Made by a program: the position numbers and the translations under genes
Notes under the pieces: generated by a model
Database searches by the model: none
Seen by the model: the letters and a program-made list of their open reading frames with translations, nothing else
What the model was told of the DNA's origin: nothing
Shown: positions 14,781-23,417 of the stretch, one piece after another
How positions within the stretch are numbered: position 1 is the stretch's first letter
How the letters are laid out: each line of letters starts with the position of its first letter
DNA from: Merdivivens faecigallinarum
GTDB lineage: Bacteria > Bacteroidota > Bacteroidia > Bacteroidales > UBA932
DNA length: 24,595 nt
Assembly (NCBI GenBank): GCA_017695055.1
Contig: JADILY010000021.1
Span: forward strand, 1 to 24,595
Direction of reading: 5' to 3'

Positions 14781-16115
14781 ATGGGCAAGATAGCGATACT
14801 CGGAGGCGGTGAAAGCGGCACAGGAGCCGCCGTACTGGCAAAAACGAAAGGATTCGACGTTTTCCTTTCGGACAACGGTTCCATTCCGGAAAACCAGAAA
14901 CAGAGGCTTGCGGAATGGGATATTCCTTACGAAGAAGGGGGCCACAGCCTCGACAGGATACTGGATGCCGCCGAGGTAGTCAAAAGTCCTGGGATACCTG
15001 ACTCGGCAGCCGTAATCCGCTCGATCAGAGAAGCCGGAATAAACATAATATCCGAAATAGAATTCGCCGGGAGATATGACCGCGCGAAGAAAATATGCAT
15101 TACCGGAAGCAACGGCAAGACTACGACGACATCGTTGATTTACCATCTGTTACAGCTCGCCGGCCTCAACGTAGGGCTCGGAGGGAACATCGGGAAGAGC
15201 TACGCATACCAGGTGGCCACCTGCGACTATGACATCTACGTGTTGGAAATAAGCAGTTTCCAGCTGGACAACATGTACGACTTCAAGGCGGACATAGCCG
15301 TACTTACCAACATAACCCCCGACCACCTCGACAGATACGACCACAAACTCGAAAACTACGTAAAGGCCAAGTTCCGCATCACGAGGAACATGGACAAGGA
15401 CGACTGCTTCATATTCTGCTCGGATGACGAAATAACTGTAGGCCATCTGAACGATATCGTAATCAAGGCAAAGATGCTGCCTTTCACACAAAAAGGGAAA
15501 GTCGAGGAAGGAGCATACGTCGAGGACGGCAGGATTGTCGTAAAATACGGGGAGCACGAGTGCAGGGTCTTCCTCAATGAGCTCTCATTGCAGGGCAAAC
15601 ACAACCTGTACAACTCCATGGCCGCAGCCATCGCCGGCAAAGTCATGGACATAGATGACGAGAAGATAAGGGAAGGACTCAAGACTTTCAAAAACATCGA
15701 GCACAGGCTCGAAAAAGTGGCGACCGTAAACGGTGTCCTGTATATCAACGACTCGAAGGCCACCAATGTCAATTCGGCATGGTACGCCCTCGAAAGCATG
15801 GACAGGCCGGTAGTATGGATTGCGGGCGGGACCGACAAGGGGAACGACTATTCGGAACTTTACGGCCTTGTAAAGGAAAAGGTGAAAGCCCTCATCTGCC
15901 TCGGCGTCGACAACAGGAAGCTGCACGAATCGTTTTCCGGAATGGTTCCGGTAATCACCGACGCCCGCTCGGCGGAAGAGGCGGTGGAAAAGGCATATTC
16001 CGTGGCCGAGAGCGGAGACGTAGTGCTTCTGTCCCCTTGCTGCGCATCGTTCGACCTGTTCAGGAACTATGAAGAAAGGGGAAGGCTGTTCAAAGAAGCG
16101 GTAAGGAACTTATGA
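14781..16115 (+). CDS. murD: UDP-N-acetylmuramoyl-L-alanine--D-glutamate ligase
   Basis: Adds D-glutamate to UDP-MurNAc-L-Ala in the cytoplasm. The 444-residue protein starts with a Rossmann-type UDP site (IAILGGGESGTGAA), has the P-loop GSNGKTT (109-115), the central DHLDRYDHKLENYVKAK with the probable carbamylated Lys, and the C-terminal NDSKATN and LLSPCCASFD motifs that are diagnostic for MurD. Length is typical. It follows mraY by 2 nt and overlaps the ftsW start by 4 bp (ATGA at 16112-16115). Confidence 0.98.
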   Translation: MGKIAILGGGESGTGAAVLAKTKGFDVFLSDNGSIPENQKQRLAEWDIPYEEGGHSLDRILDAAEVVKSPGIPDSAAVIRSIREAGINIISEIEFAGRYDRAKKICITGSNGKTTTTSLIYHLLQLAGLNVGLGGNIGKSYAYQVATCDYDIYVLEISSFQLDNMYDFKADIAVLTNITPDHLDRYDHKLENYVKAKFRITRNMDKDDCFIFCSDDEITVGHLNDIVIKAKMLPFTQKGKVEEGAYVEDGRIVVKYGEHECRVFLNELSLQGKHNLYNSMAAAIAGKVMDIDDEKIREGLKTFKNIEHRLEKVATVNGVLYINDSKATNVNSAWYALESMDRPVVWIAGGTDKGNDYSELYGLVKEKVKALICLGVDNRKLHESFSGMVPVITDARSAEEAVEKAYSVAESGDVVLLSPCCASFDLFRNYEERGRLFKEAVRNL

Positions 16116-17389
16116 ACACTGTAAAAACATACGCCGAAAAGGCGAGCTGCTGGATAAACCGGAGCATAAAAGGGGACAAGGTGGTATGGATAATAGTCTT
16201 TCTGCTGTCCATGTTCTCGCTTGCGGCCGTGTATTCGGCCAGCTCCTACAGGGCCATGCATTCCGACGTGAACAAAATCGTCATCTTCCTCGATCAGCTG
16301 GTATTCGTGCTGGCCGGCTGGGCGGCCCTGCTCGTATGTTATTTCATACACCCAAAATACTACCGCAAATTTTCCTTCCTCGTCTATGGGATAAGCATAG
16401 TACTGCTGCTGTTGCTGTTCGTAGACCCGTTGACTGCCAGACAGAACGGGGCCATCAGAGGTCTAAAGCTGCCCGGATTCACCTTCCAGGTCTTCGAAGT
16501 GGCGAAGGCCGCAATCATAATTTACCTGGCGAGGGCCATGGAAATTTTCGAAATAAAGAAATTCAAGGATTACCTGTTAAAACTGCTGCTTCCGATAGCC
16601 CTGACCTGTGTCCTGCTACTGCGCGGAAGTTTTTCTTCAGCCGTTTTCACCGCAATGATATGTCTGGTAATATTATGGATAAACAAGATAAACTGGAGAT
16701 ATCTCGCGCTCACCATCGCCGGCGGAATAGCCGTGCTCGGAATATGTTACGGCCTGTACAAACTGACCGAAAACAATGAGCACCCGCTGTTCGAACGTTT
16801 CGAAACAGCCGAATCCCGAATAGACAGCTTCCTGCATCCGGCAGACGAAGAAGTTGCCATAAAAATGACGGAAGAGGAAAAACAGGCAGCAATAGATGCG
16901 GAAAGGCAATCGGAGAATGCGAAAATCGCGATACACGAGGGAGGAATCATCGGAAAAGGCCCGGGGAAAAGCACCCAAAGATACACCCTTTCGATGGCCT
17001 TCTCGGATTTCATATATGCGTTCATAATAGAAGAGTACGGAAGTATCGTGGGAATTTTCGTCATGTTCCTGTACATCTGGCTCTTCGCCCGCTGTGCAAG
17101 GCTGGCGGCGAAATGCAAGACCACATTCGCAGGAACGACGGTCTTCGGACTCGGCCTGCTTACGACATTCCAGGCGCTGATGCATATCTACGTCAATATC
17201 CGCATGATACCAATCACGGGGCATACCCTTCCGCTGGTAAGCCACGGAGGCACGGCGTTCATAATATTCAGCGGTATTTTCGGTGTAATACTTTCTGTCA
17301 GCAAATCGATTCAGGAAATAGACCTGAGCAAAGTCGACCCTGAGCCGGCCATAACGGAAAAAGGAGAGAAAAATGAAAGTGATAATTAG
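16112..17389 (+). CDS. ftsW: Septal peptidoglycan glycosyltransferase FtsW (SEDS family)
   Basis: Multi-spanning membrane polymerase that extends glycan chains from lipid II at the septum with FtsI. The 425-residue protein has the SEDS pattern of about ten hydrophobic helices, the early motif SASSYRAM after the first helix, QNGAIRGLKLPG, FEVAKAAIIIYLA, GIIGKGPGKSTQ and a final PLVSHGGTAF. The large periplasmic loop before GIIGKGPG (about 219-278) is rich in Glu and Lys (MTEEEKQAAIDAERQ). RodA is the main alternative, but the location between murD and murG identifies it as FtsW. Its last 17 bp overlap murG. Confidence 0.96.
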   Translation: MNTVKTYAEKASCWINRSIKGDKVVWIIVFLLSMFSLAAVYSASSYRAMHSDVNKIVIFLDQLVFVLAGWAALLVCYFIHPKYYRKFSFLVYGISIVLLLLLFVDPLTARQNGAIRGLKLPGFTFQVFEVAKAAIIIYLARAMEIFEIKKFKDYLLKLLLPIALTCVLLLRGSFSSAVFTAMICLVILWINKINWRYLALTIAGGIAVLGICYGLYKLTENNEHPLFERFETAESRIDSFLHPADEEVAIKMTEEEKQAAIDAERQSENAKIAIHEGGIIGKGPGKSTQRYTLSMAFSDFIYAFIIEEYGSIVGIFVMFLYIWLFARCARLAAKCKTTFAGTTVFGLGLLTTFQALMHIYVNIRMIPITGHTLPLVSHGGTAFIIFSGIFGVILSVSKSIQEIDLSKVDPEPAITEKGEKNESDN

Positions 17390-18485
17390 CGGCGGAGGTA
17401 CCGGAGGACATATCTTTCCGGCAATCTCAATAGCAGGGGCACTCAGGGAAAAAGACCTCGGATGCGACATCCTTTTCGTGGGAGCCGAAGGCAAGATGGA
17501 AATGGAAAGGGTTCCGGCTGCCGGCTACCCCATAATCGGACTTCCCGTGGCAGGGCTCAAAAGGAGCCTGTCGCTGTCCAATCTCGTTCTTCCGTTCAAG
17601 GTATTGAAAAGCATCCGGAAAGCAAGGAAAATCATCCGCGAATTCCGTCCGGACATAGCCGTCGGGGTCGGAGGTTACGCCAGCGCGCCCATACTGTGGG
17701 TAGCCCAGAGGCTGTCCGTACCTACACTCATACAGGAACAGAATTCATACGCAGGACTGACCAACAGGCTTACCGGCAGGAAAGCGGACCGGATATGCGT
17801 GGCATACGAAGGAATGGAGAGGTTTTTCCCGAAGGACAGGCTCGTAATGACCGGGAATCCTGTCCGGAACAACATACGCCGCCCTACCTCCGGGGAGAAG
17901 GCCGAAGCATTGAAGCACTATTCGTTCGACCCGGAAAAGAAGACCATATTGGTGCTCGGAGGCAGCCTCGGCTGCGCCACCCTCAACAACACCATGAAGA
18001 AGTGGATTGCGGACGGACAGCCTGGAGGAGAAGGGATACAGATACTCTGGCAATGCGGGAAAGGATACTATGAGGGGGTAAAGTCATTCATGGAAACCGC
18101 CTCTTGCAAGGACGTGGTTTATTCGGGCTTCATCGACAGGATGGATTATGCTTATGCGGCCGCCGATCTTATTATCTCACGTTCCGGAGCAGGAACGATT
18201 TCAGAACTCTGCGTTGCGGGAAAGGCGGTAATTTTCGTACCTTCCCCCAATGTCACCGAAGACCATCAGACACATAACGCGATGGCACTCGTAGAGAAAG
18301 GAGCGGCAGGAATCGTCAAGGACTCCGAGGCTATGGAAACGCTCATGGGATACGCCACCGCCCTTGTAAAGGACGAGGCTGCGGTCAGGACCCTTGAAAA
18401 CAACATATCGGCACTGGCCCGCCCGGATGCCGCCTCCGCCATAGCCGAAGAAATATTTTCCGTATGTAAAAACAGAATATTATGA
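17373..18485 (+). CDS. murG: Lipid II synthase, UDP-GlcNAc transferase MurG
   Basis: Adds GlcNAc to lipid I at the inner face of the membrane, giving lipid II. The 370-residue GT-B enzyme begins with the glycine loop GGGTGGH (7-13) and carries VGVGGYAS in the N-domain, QEQNSYAG, and in the C-domain SRSGAGTISEL followed by EDHQTHNAM, which contact UDP-GlcNAc. The start overlaps ftsW by 17 bp; GGAGAG lies just before the ATG within ftsW. Its stop overlaps murC by 4 bp (ATGA at 18482-18485). Confidence 0.98.
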   Translation: MKVIISGGGTGGHIFPAISIAGALREKDLGCDILFVGAEGKMEMERVPAAGYPIIGLPVAGLKRSLSLSNLVLPFKVLKSIRKARKIIREFRPDIAVGVGGYASAPILWVAQRLSVPTLIQEQNSYAGLTNRLTGRKADRICVAYEGMERFFPKDRLVMTGNPVRNNIRRPTSGEKAEALKHYSFDPEKKTILVLGGSLGCATLNNTMKKWIADGQPGGEGIQILWQCGKGYYEGVKSFMETASCKDVVYSGFIDRMDYAYAAADLIISRSGAGTISELCVAGKAVIFVPSPNVTEDHQTHNAMALVEKGAAGIVKDSEAMETLMGYATALVKDEAAVRTLENNISALARPDAASAIAEEIFSVCKNRIL

Positions 18486-19846
18486 AATACAGGAACATAT
18501 ACATGATAGGGATAGGCGGAATCGGGATGAGCGCCATCGCGAGGTATTTTCATGCCAAAGGCCATGAAGTGAGCGGATACGACAGGACCCCGTCCGAAAT
18601 CACCGCCTCACTGGAGGCAGAAGGCATTGCCGTACATTTCGACGAACGTCCGGAACTGATTCCAGGCGCCCCGTCCGACACCCTCGTCATATATACCCCT
18701 GCAATCCCGGCCGAAAACAGGGAACTGGTTTTCGTCAGGGAAAAGGGATACCGGCTGCTCAAAAGGTCGAGGGTACTCGGAGAGATAGCGGAAGGGAAAA
18801 AGACGATAGCGGTCGCCGGCACGCACGGAAAAACCACGACGAGCACGATGACAGGCCACATCTTCCAGGCATCGGGAACGGGCTGCGATGCCTTCCTCGG
18901 TGGCATATCGAAAAACTACGGCACCAACCTGCTGCTCGGCGACAGCGGCATAGTCGTGGCCGAAGCGGACGAATTCGACCGTTCCTTCCTGCAACTGTTT
19001 CCCGATACGGCCATAATCACCTCCATCGATGCCGACCATCTGGACATATACCATGATTACGCCCATGTACAGGAAGCATTCGGCGAGTTCGCCGCACAGA
19101 CCGGAAGATGCCTGATACTTAAAGAAGGAGTGGATATCGGCCCGGCTCCCGTAAAGGCCACGGTATACAGATACTCCTACGACAATGCCAAGAGCGATTT
19201 TTACGCATCCCGCATACGCACAGAACCTGGGGGATATTTCGTATTCGACCTGAATTATCCCGGAGGGACCGTGGAAGATTGCAGAATGGGGGTTCCAGGA
19301 AGGCTCAACGCCGAAAACGGAATCGCTGCGGCCGCGGCTGCGCTTCTCAACGGGATATCCCCGGAAAAGGTAAAGGAAGCCCTCGGCACATTCATGGGCG
19401 TAAAAAGGAGGCTCGACATGCACCTCAACACCGCAAAGACGGCCTATATCGACGACTACGCCCACCATCCGAAGGAAATAGAAGCGGCCATAAGGTCGAT
19501 TCGGGACATTTTCCCGGGCAGGAAGCTGACCGCCGTTTTCCAGCCGCATCTGTACACGAGGACAAGGGATTTCGCCGAAGGTTTTGCCGAAGCCCTTTCC
19601 CTTGCAGACAGGATTATCCTGCTTGACATATACCCTGCAAGGGAACTGCCTATAGAAGGTGTCACCTCGAAAATCATTTTCGACAGGATAAAAACCGGGG
19701 AGAAAAAACTGATAACACGCACAGAGCTGATGTCCTGCCTTGAAAATGAAGACATCGACGTCCTCGTGACCTTCGGTGCCGGAGACATCGACAGATTCAC
19801 GGAGTCCATAACGGAAATGCTTGAAAAAAGGAGCGGAAAATGTTGA
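18482..19846 (+). CDS. murC: UDP-N-acetylmuramate--L-alanine ligase
   Basis: First amino acid ligase of peptidoglycan precursor synthesis; adds L-alanine to UDP-MurNAc in the cytoplasm. The 454-residue protein has the N-terminal GIGGIGMSA loop (10-18), the P-loop GTHGKTT (113-119), EADEFDRSFL, the central DADHLDIY, and the C-terminal DDYAHHP and FQPHLYTRT motifs specific to MurC. Length is normal. It overlaps murG by 4 bp and ftsQ by 7 bp, which suggests coupled translation of this stretch. Confidence 0.98.
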   Translation: MKYRNIYMIGIGGIGMSAIARYFHAKGHEVSGYDRTPSEITASLEAEGIAVHFDERPELIPGAPSDTLVIYTPAIPAENRELVFVREKGYRLLKRSRVLGEIAEGKKTIAVAGTHGKTTTSTMTGHIFQASGTGCDAFLGGISKNYGTNLLLGDSGIVVAEADEFDRSFLQLFPDTAIITSIDADHLDIYHDYAHVQEAFGEFAAQTGRCLILKEGVDIGPAPVKATVYRYSYDNAKSDFYASRIRTEPGGYFVFDLNYPGGTVEDCRMGVPGRLNAENGIAAAAAALLNGISPEKVKEALGTFMGVKRRLDMHLNTAKTAYIDDYAHHPKEIEAAIRSIRDIFPGRKLTAVFQPHLYTRTRDFAEGFAEALSLADRIILLDIYPARELPIEGVTSKIIFDRIKTGEKKLITRTELMSCLENEDIDVLVTFGAGDIDRFTESITEMLEKRSGKC

Positions 19847-20613
19847 AAGCAGTAAAATACATATTCTTCGTATTGCTTGTGACGATACTCGCCGCCTATT
19901 TCGCCATAGCCGGACGTCTCAACGCTAACGAGCGGGAAGGGCTCGCCTGCAAAGGGACCGCCATCACGATAATCAACGGAGACGAATGCGACTTCATCCA
20001 CGAGGACGACATCCGCGGAATCCTCGGCGAAAAATACGGGGACTGCACCGGCATGCTGATCGACGAGCTCGATTGCGACAGGATTGAAAAAGCCATCGAG
20101 GAGATAAGCGCCATCAAAAAGTGCGAGTGCCATACCGACCGGACAGGGATGCTGAACATCGACGTATACCAGAGACATCCGGTGCTAAGGCTCGACACCG
20201 GGAACGGGGGATTCTACTGCGATGCGGACGGTTTCGTTTTCCCGATACACGGCTCCAGCACCCCCGAAGTGACGACCGTATCCGGGAACATCCCTGAAAT
20301 CGGGGACTCCGGGGAAACCGGCACCGCCGGAAAAAAATGGCTTGACGGAATCCTGAGGCTGAACGGATACATCACGGGCGACAGGTACTGGAAAGACATG
20401 TTCAAAAGAATCGAAATCGCCGGCAACGGGGACATACTGCTCATTCCGGAAGTCGGGGATTTCAAGATAATTTTCGGGAACCCGGAAAACATAAAAAACA
20501 AATTTTACCGTATTGAAAAATTTTACGAAACCGTTTATCCCGGCGCCGAAAGCAAGTACGGGACGGTATCCGTAAAATACAGGGACCAGATAATCTGCAA
20601 AAAGAAAAAATAA
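19840..20613 (+). CDS. ftsQ: Cell division protein FtsQ
   Basis: Bitopic divisome protein linking early and late components. The 257 residues contain a short cytoplasmic start, one transmembrane helix (about 5-24), then a periplasmic part with a divergent POTRA-like region (DECDFIHEDDIRGIL to NIDVYQRHPVLRL) and a beta domain with FYCDADGFVFP, the conserved segment of Bacteroidota FtsQ. Classical FtsQ similarity is weak, and the call also relies on its place between murC and ftsA. GGAG precedes the ATG within murC. ftsA starts 4 nt after the stop. Confidence 0.92.
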   Translation: MLKAVKYIFFVLLVTILAAYFAIAGRLNANEREGLACKGTAITIINGDECDFIHEDDIRGILGEKYGDCTGMLIDELDCDRIEKAIEEISAIKKCECHTDRTGMLNIDVYQRHPVLRLDTGNGGFYCDADGFVFPIHGSSTPEVTTVSGNIPEIGDSGETGTAGKKWLDGILRLNGYITGDRYWKDMFKRIEIAGNGDILLIPEVGDFKIIFGNPENIKNKFYRIEKFYETVYPGAESKYGTVSVKYRDQIICKKKK

Positions 20614-20617
20614 GGAT

Positions 20618-22078
20618 ATGGAAGAAAAATTCATAACGATAGTTGATATCGGTTCATACCGGACAGCTGCATGTACGGCGAAAATCGAAGGCCGGAACAT
20701 CGACATCGCCGCATACAAGGACGCTCCGTCAGACGGAGTAAGGCACGGCAGGGTATTCAACCCGCTGAGAGCCTCGACCGTGGTAAAATCATTGCTTACC
20801 GACATCGAAAGACAGTTGGGGATAAAGATTTCGAAAGTGGTTACAGGCATTCCGGGTTATGGCATAAATACGCGGAGCATTACATTGAAAAACGACAGGA
20901 CCTCTCCCGACGACTTCATAACATCCGACGAACTCAATTCCATGACGGAACTCGCCTACTCCCGGACAGAGGACGAAAACGAAAGGGTATATTGTGTCAT
21001 CCCGCAATCGTACAGAATCGGGGACGCCATGGAAATACCATACGATGACGCCATCGGAATGTCGGGTCCGTCAATCGAGGGGAAATACCGCATTTTCGCC
21101 GGAAACAAGGCCGTATTCGACAGTAACGAAAAGACATTCAAGGCAATAGACATAGAAATAGCGGGAAAATACCTGTATCCTATGGCAAGCGCCGAATCCA
21201 CGCTGCTCGGCCAGGAAAAACAGAACGGGGTGGCATTGATCGAGTTCGGAGGAAATACGGCAAACCTTGTCATATATTATAAAAACATAATAAGGTACAT
21301 GTATACCCTGCCTTTCGGAGGCAAAAACATAACTGACGACATCGCCAACGAATGCAAGATCACGGCTTCCCTGGCAGAAAGCATAAAACGCGACTTCGGA
21401 AGCGCAATGCCCGAAAAACTCTCGATAAATGCAGAGAAATCCCTGCAAATCAAGAGCCGTTCGCAGAGGGACATCGAAATCCCGATAAAATACCTTTCCG
21501 AAATAATCGAGGCAAGGTGCAAGGAGATATTCGACGCCCTCCTTTATAAGATAGAGGAATCCGGATATGCAGACCTGCTCAGTTCGGGAATAGTCCTTAC
21601 CGGAGGTTCCGCCAATCTGCTGAACATATCGGATTACCTGAAGACCGCATCCGGCTACTCCGTCCGCAGGGCCATGCCGGTAGGAAAATTCAGTTATACA
21701 GGATTCCCGAAACTTTCAGACTTCAGTTCTTCGGCAATCTCCGGCCTGCTGGCCCTTGCCTGGGAGGACTGCATCGGTTTCGAGGATTCATACAATACCG
21801 CCGGCACAACGGTCGAAGACATCCGCACGGTGCGGGAACCTGATACTGCGGACAATGCCGGAAGCAATGAAGAAACCTGTGAAAACGGGGAAACCGCCAG
21901 AAACGACAGTTCCGAGAACAGCGGGACTACCTGGATAAAAGGGCTGTTCGGCGGCATGAAAAAAGACAAGGTTGACAAGAAAAAGGACAAGGGCGACAAG
22001 AAAAAGGAAGACAGAAAGAAAGACAACAGGTTCTCGGGGTTCTCGGGAATCCTCTTCGAAGACGACGACAACATATAA
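20618..22078 (+). CDS. ftsA: Cell division protein FtsA (actin-like membrane tether)
   Basis: Anchors FtsZ filaments to the inner membrane. The 486-residue protein has the actin-like layout: phosphate-1 region IVDIGSYRTAAC (8-19), phosphate-2 region LIEFGGNTANL (207-217) and adenosine motif GIVLTGGSANL (324-334). In the first, the Ser/Thr-Lys usual in FtsA (GTSK) is replaced by SYR; in the second, the usual D-x-G-G-G-T reads EFGGNT. After a Glu/Asn/Thr-rich linker (about 400-436) comes an amphipathic candidate TTWIKGLFGGMKK (437-449), like the membrane helix of other FtsA proteins. It is not terminal: a Lys/Asp-rich run (448-469) and a final acidic FSGILFEDDDNI follow. The position before ftsZ makes the identity secure. 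Confidence 0.95.
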   Translation: MEEKFITIVDIGSYRTAACTAKIEGRNIDIAAYKDAPSDGVRHGRVFNPLRASTVVKSLLTDIERQLGIKISKVVTGIPGYGINTRSITLKNDRTSPDDFITSDELNSMTELAYSRTEDENERVYCVIPQSYRIGDAMEIPYDDAIGMSGPSIEGKYRIFAGNKAVFDSNEKTFKAIDIEIAGKYLYPMASAESTLLGQEKQNGVALIEFGGNTANLVIYYKNIIRYMYTLPFGGKNITDDIANECKITASLAESIKRDFGSAMPEKLSINAEKSLQIKSRSQRDIEIPIKYLSEIIEARCKEIFDALLYKIEESGYADLLSSGIVLTGGSANLLNISDYLKTASGYSVRRAMPVGKFSYTGFPKLSDFSSSAISGLLALAWEDCIGFEDSYNTAGTTVEDIRTVREPDTADNAGSNEETCENGETARNDSSENSGTTWIKGLFGGMKKDKVDKKKDKGDKKKEDRKKDNRFSGFSGILFEDDDNI

Positions 22079-22090
22079 AAGGACTTGAAA

Positions 22091-23380
22091 ATGGACAACA
22101 ACGAAATAATAGCCCCTTACGATTGGGAAAAATCCACTAACATAATAAAGGTAATCGGCGTAGGCGGAGGCGGATGCAATGCCGTCGAATACATGTACAG
22201 GCTCGAAGACATAAAAGGAGCCGACTTCATCATCTGCAATACCGACAAGCAGGCACTGGACAAGAACGAAGTACCGGCCAAGATACAGATCGGGGGCGGA
22301 CTGACCAAGGGTCTCGGTGCCGGCTGCGACCCTCTGAGGGGAAGAAAGGCCGCGCTTGAATCCCAGGAGACCATCAAGGCTGCTTTCGGAGGAAAGACCG
22401 AGATGGTTTTCATCACCTGCGGAATGGGCGGCGGTACAGGCACCGGAGCGGCACCGGTAATAGCCGACATCGCCCATAAGATGGGACTCCTGACAGTCGG
22501 AGTCGTTACCGTACCTTTCGAAGACGAGGGATACGAGTCGATGTCACGGGCGATAGAAGGCATACACGAAATGGAAAAATGCGTGGACAGCCTTCTGATT
22601 ATCAACAACCAGAAACTTTACGAAGTATACGGCGACCTCCCTATACACGAAGCCTTTCCGAAGGCCGATGAAGTACTCGCCACGGCCGTAAGGGGAATCA
22701 CCGAAATCATCATGGACACCGGCTATATAAACGTGGACTTTGCCGATGTAAGGAATGTCATGAAAGGCAGCGGAATGGCCCTCATGGGAAGCGGCCGCGG
22801 AACGGGCGAAAAGCGCGTGGAAGAAGCCGTGGAACAGGCCCTCTCCTCCCCTCTGCTCAATGACTTCGACCTGAAGACAGCCCGTAACGTACTTATCAAC
22901 ATACGTACAAGCCGCGACAAGAGCGGACTTTCGGCCAAAGAACTCGGCCATGTGGCCCAGTGCATCCAGAAATACACGGGAAACGCACAGAATTTCAAAC
23001 GCGGTGTCGTCTATGACGAAAGCGGAAAACTGAACGGTGACCTGTGCATAACCATCATTGCCACCGGCTTCAGCATGAGCCTGCTTCCGCAGATTACGAA
23101 AAGGGACCGCGGCAATGTCATCATCATCGATGAGGATTATGTAAGCTCTACCCTGAAAGAATATGAAGGAAACGAAGAAGAAATAGTATCTTTGCAGCCG
23201 ATAACGGTCGAAGAGGCCGGAAGGCAGATCATAGGGAAGACGGCCAATACCAGCATACGCAACTTCCATTTTGAAGAGCCTCCGGTACTTGCTGTCAATA
23301 CCGGCAGCGACATTTCCGAGATGGAGAACACTCCGTCGATACGCAGGTGCAACTGGACAAAGCCTGTAGAGGTAGCATGA
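22091..23380 (+). CDS. ftsZ: Cell division protein FtsZ (tubulin-like GTPase)
   Basis: Forms the Z-ring that organises division. The 429-residue protein has GVGGGGCNAVEYM, the tubulin signature GGGTGTGAAP, and the T7 synergy loop NVDFADVRNVM that completes the GTPase site of the next subunit. The GTPase core ends near residue 320; a short linker of about 80 residues follows. The C-terminus reads TPSIRRCNWTKPVEVA, where SIRR may stand for the conserved tail that binds FtsA, with nine further residues. The frame is open to a TTG at 22085, but ATG at 22091 is the better start. It begins 12 nt after ftsA. Confidence 0.98.
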   Translation: MDNNEIIAPYDWEKSTNIIKVIGVGGGGCNAVEYMYRLEDIKGADFIICNTDKQALDKNEVPAKIQIGGGLTKGLGAGCDPLRGRKAALESQETIKAAFGGKTEMVFITCGMGGGTGTGAAPVIADIAHKMGLLTVGVVTVPFEDEGYESMSRAIEGIHEMEKCVDSLLIINNQKLYEVYGDLPIHEAFPKADEVLATAVRGITEIIMDTGYINVDFADVRNVMKGSGMALMGSGRGTGEKRVEEAVEQALSSPLLNDFDLKTARNVLINIRTSRDKSGLSAKELGHVAQCIQKYTGNAQNFKRGVVYDESGKLNGDLCITIIATGFSMSLLPQITKRDRGNVIIIDEDYVSSTLKEYEGNEEEIVSLQPITVEEAGRQIIGKTANTSIRNFHFEEPPVLAVNTGSDISEMENTPSIRRCNWTKPVEVA

Positions 23381-23417
23381 TTTTACCGGCCGCAACAGTA
23401 AATTTTTACATGACAAT

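Noticed and set aside
23382..23409. Weak inverted repeats (TTTAC/GTAAA, then GTAAATTTTTAC) between ftsZ and gltX
   Set aside because: The arms are only 5 A/T-rich pairs. The T5 run is present, but the stem is too weak to call a terminator or an operator.
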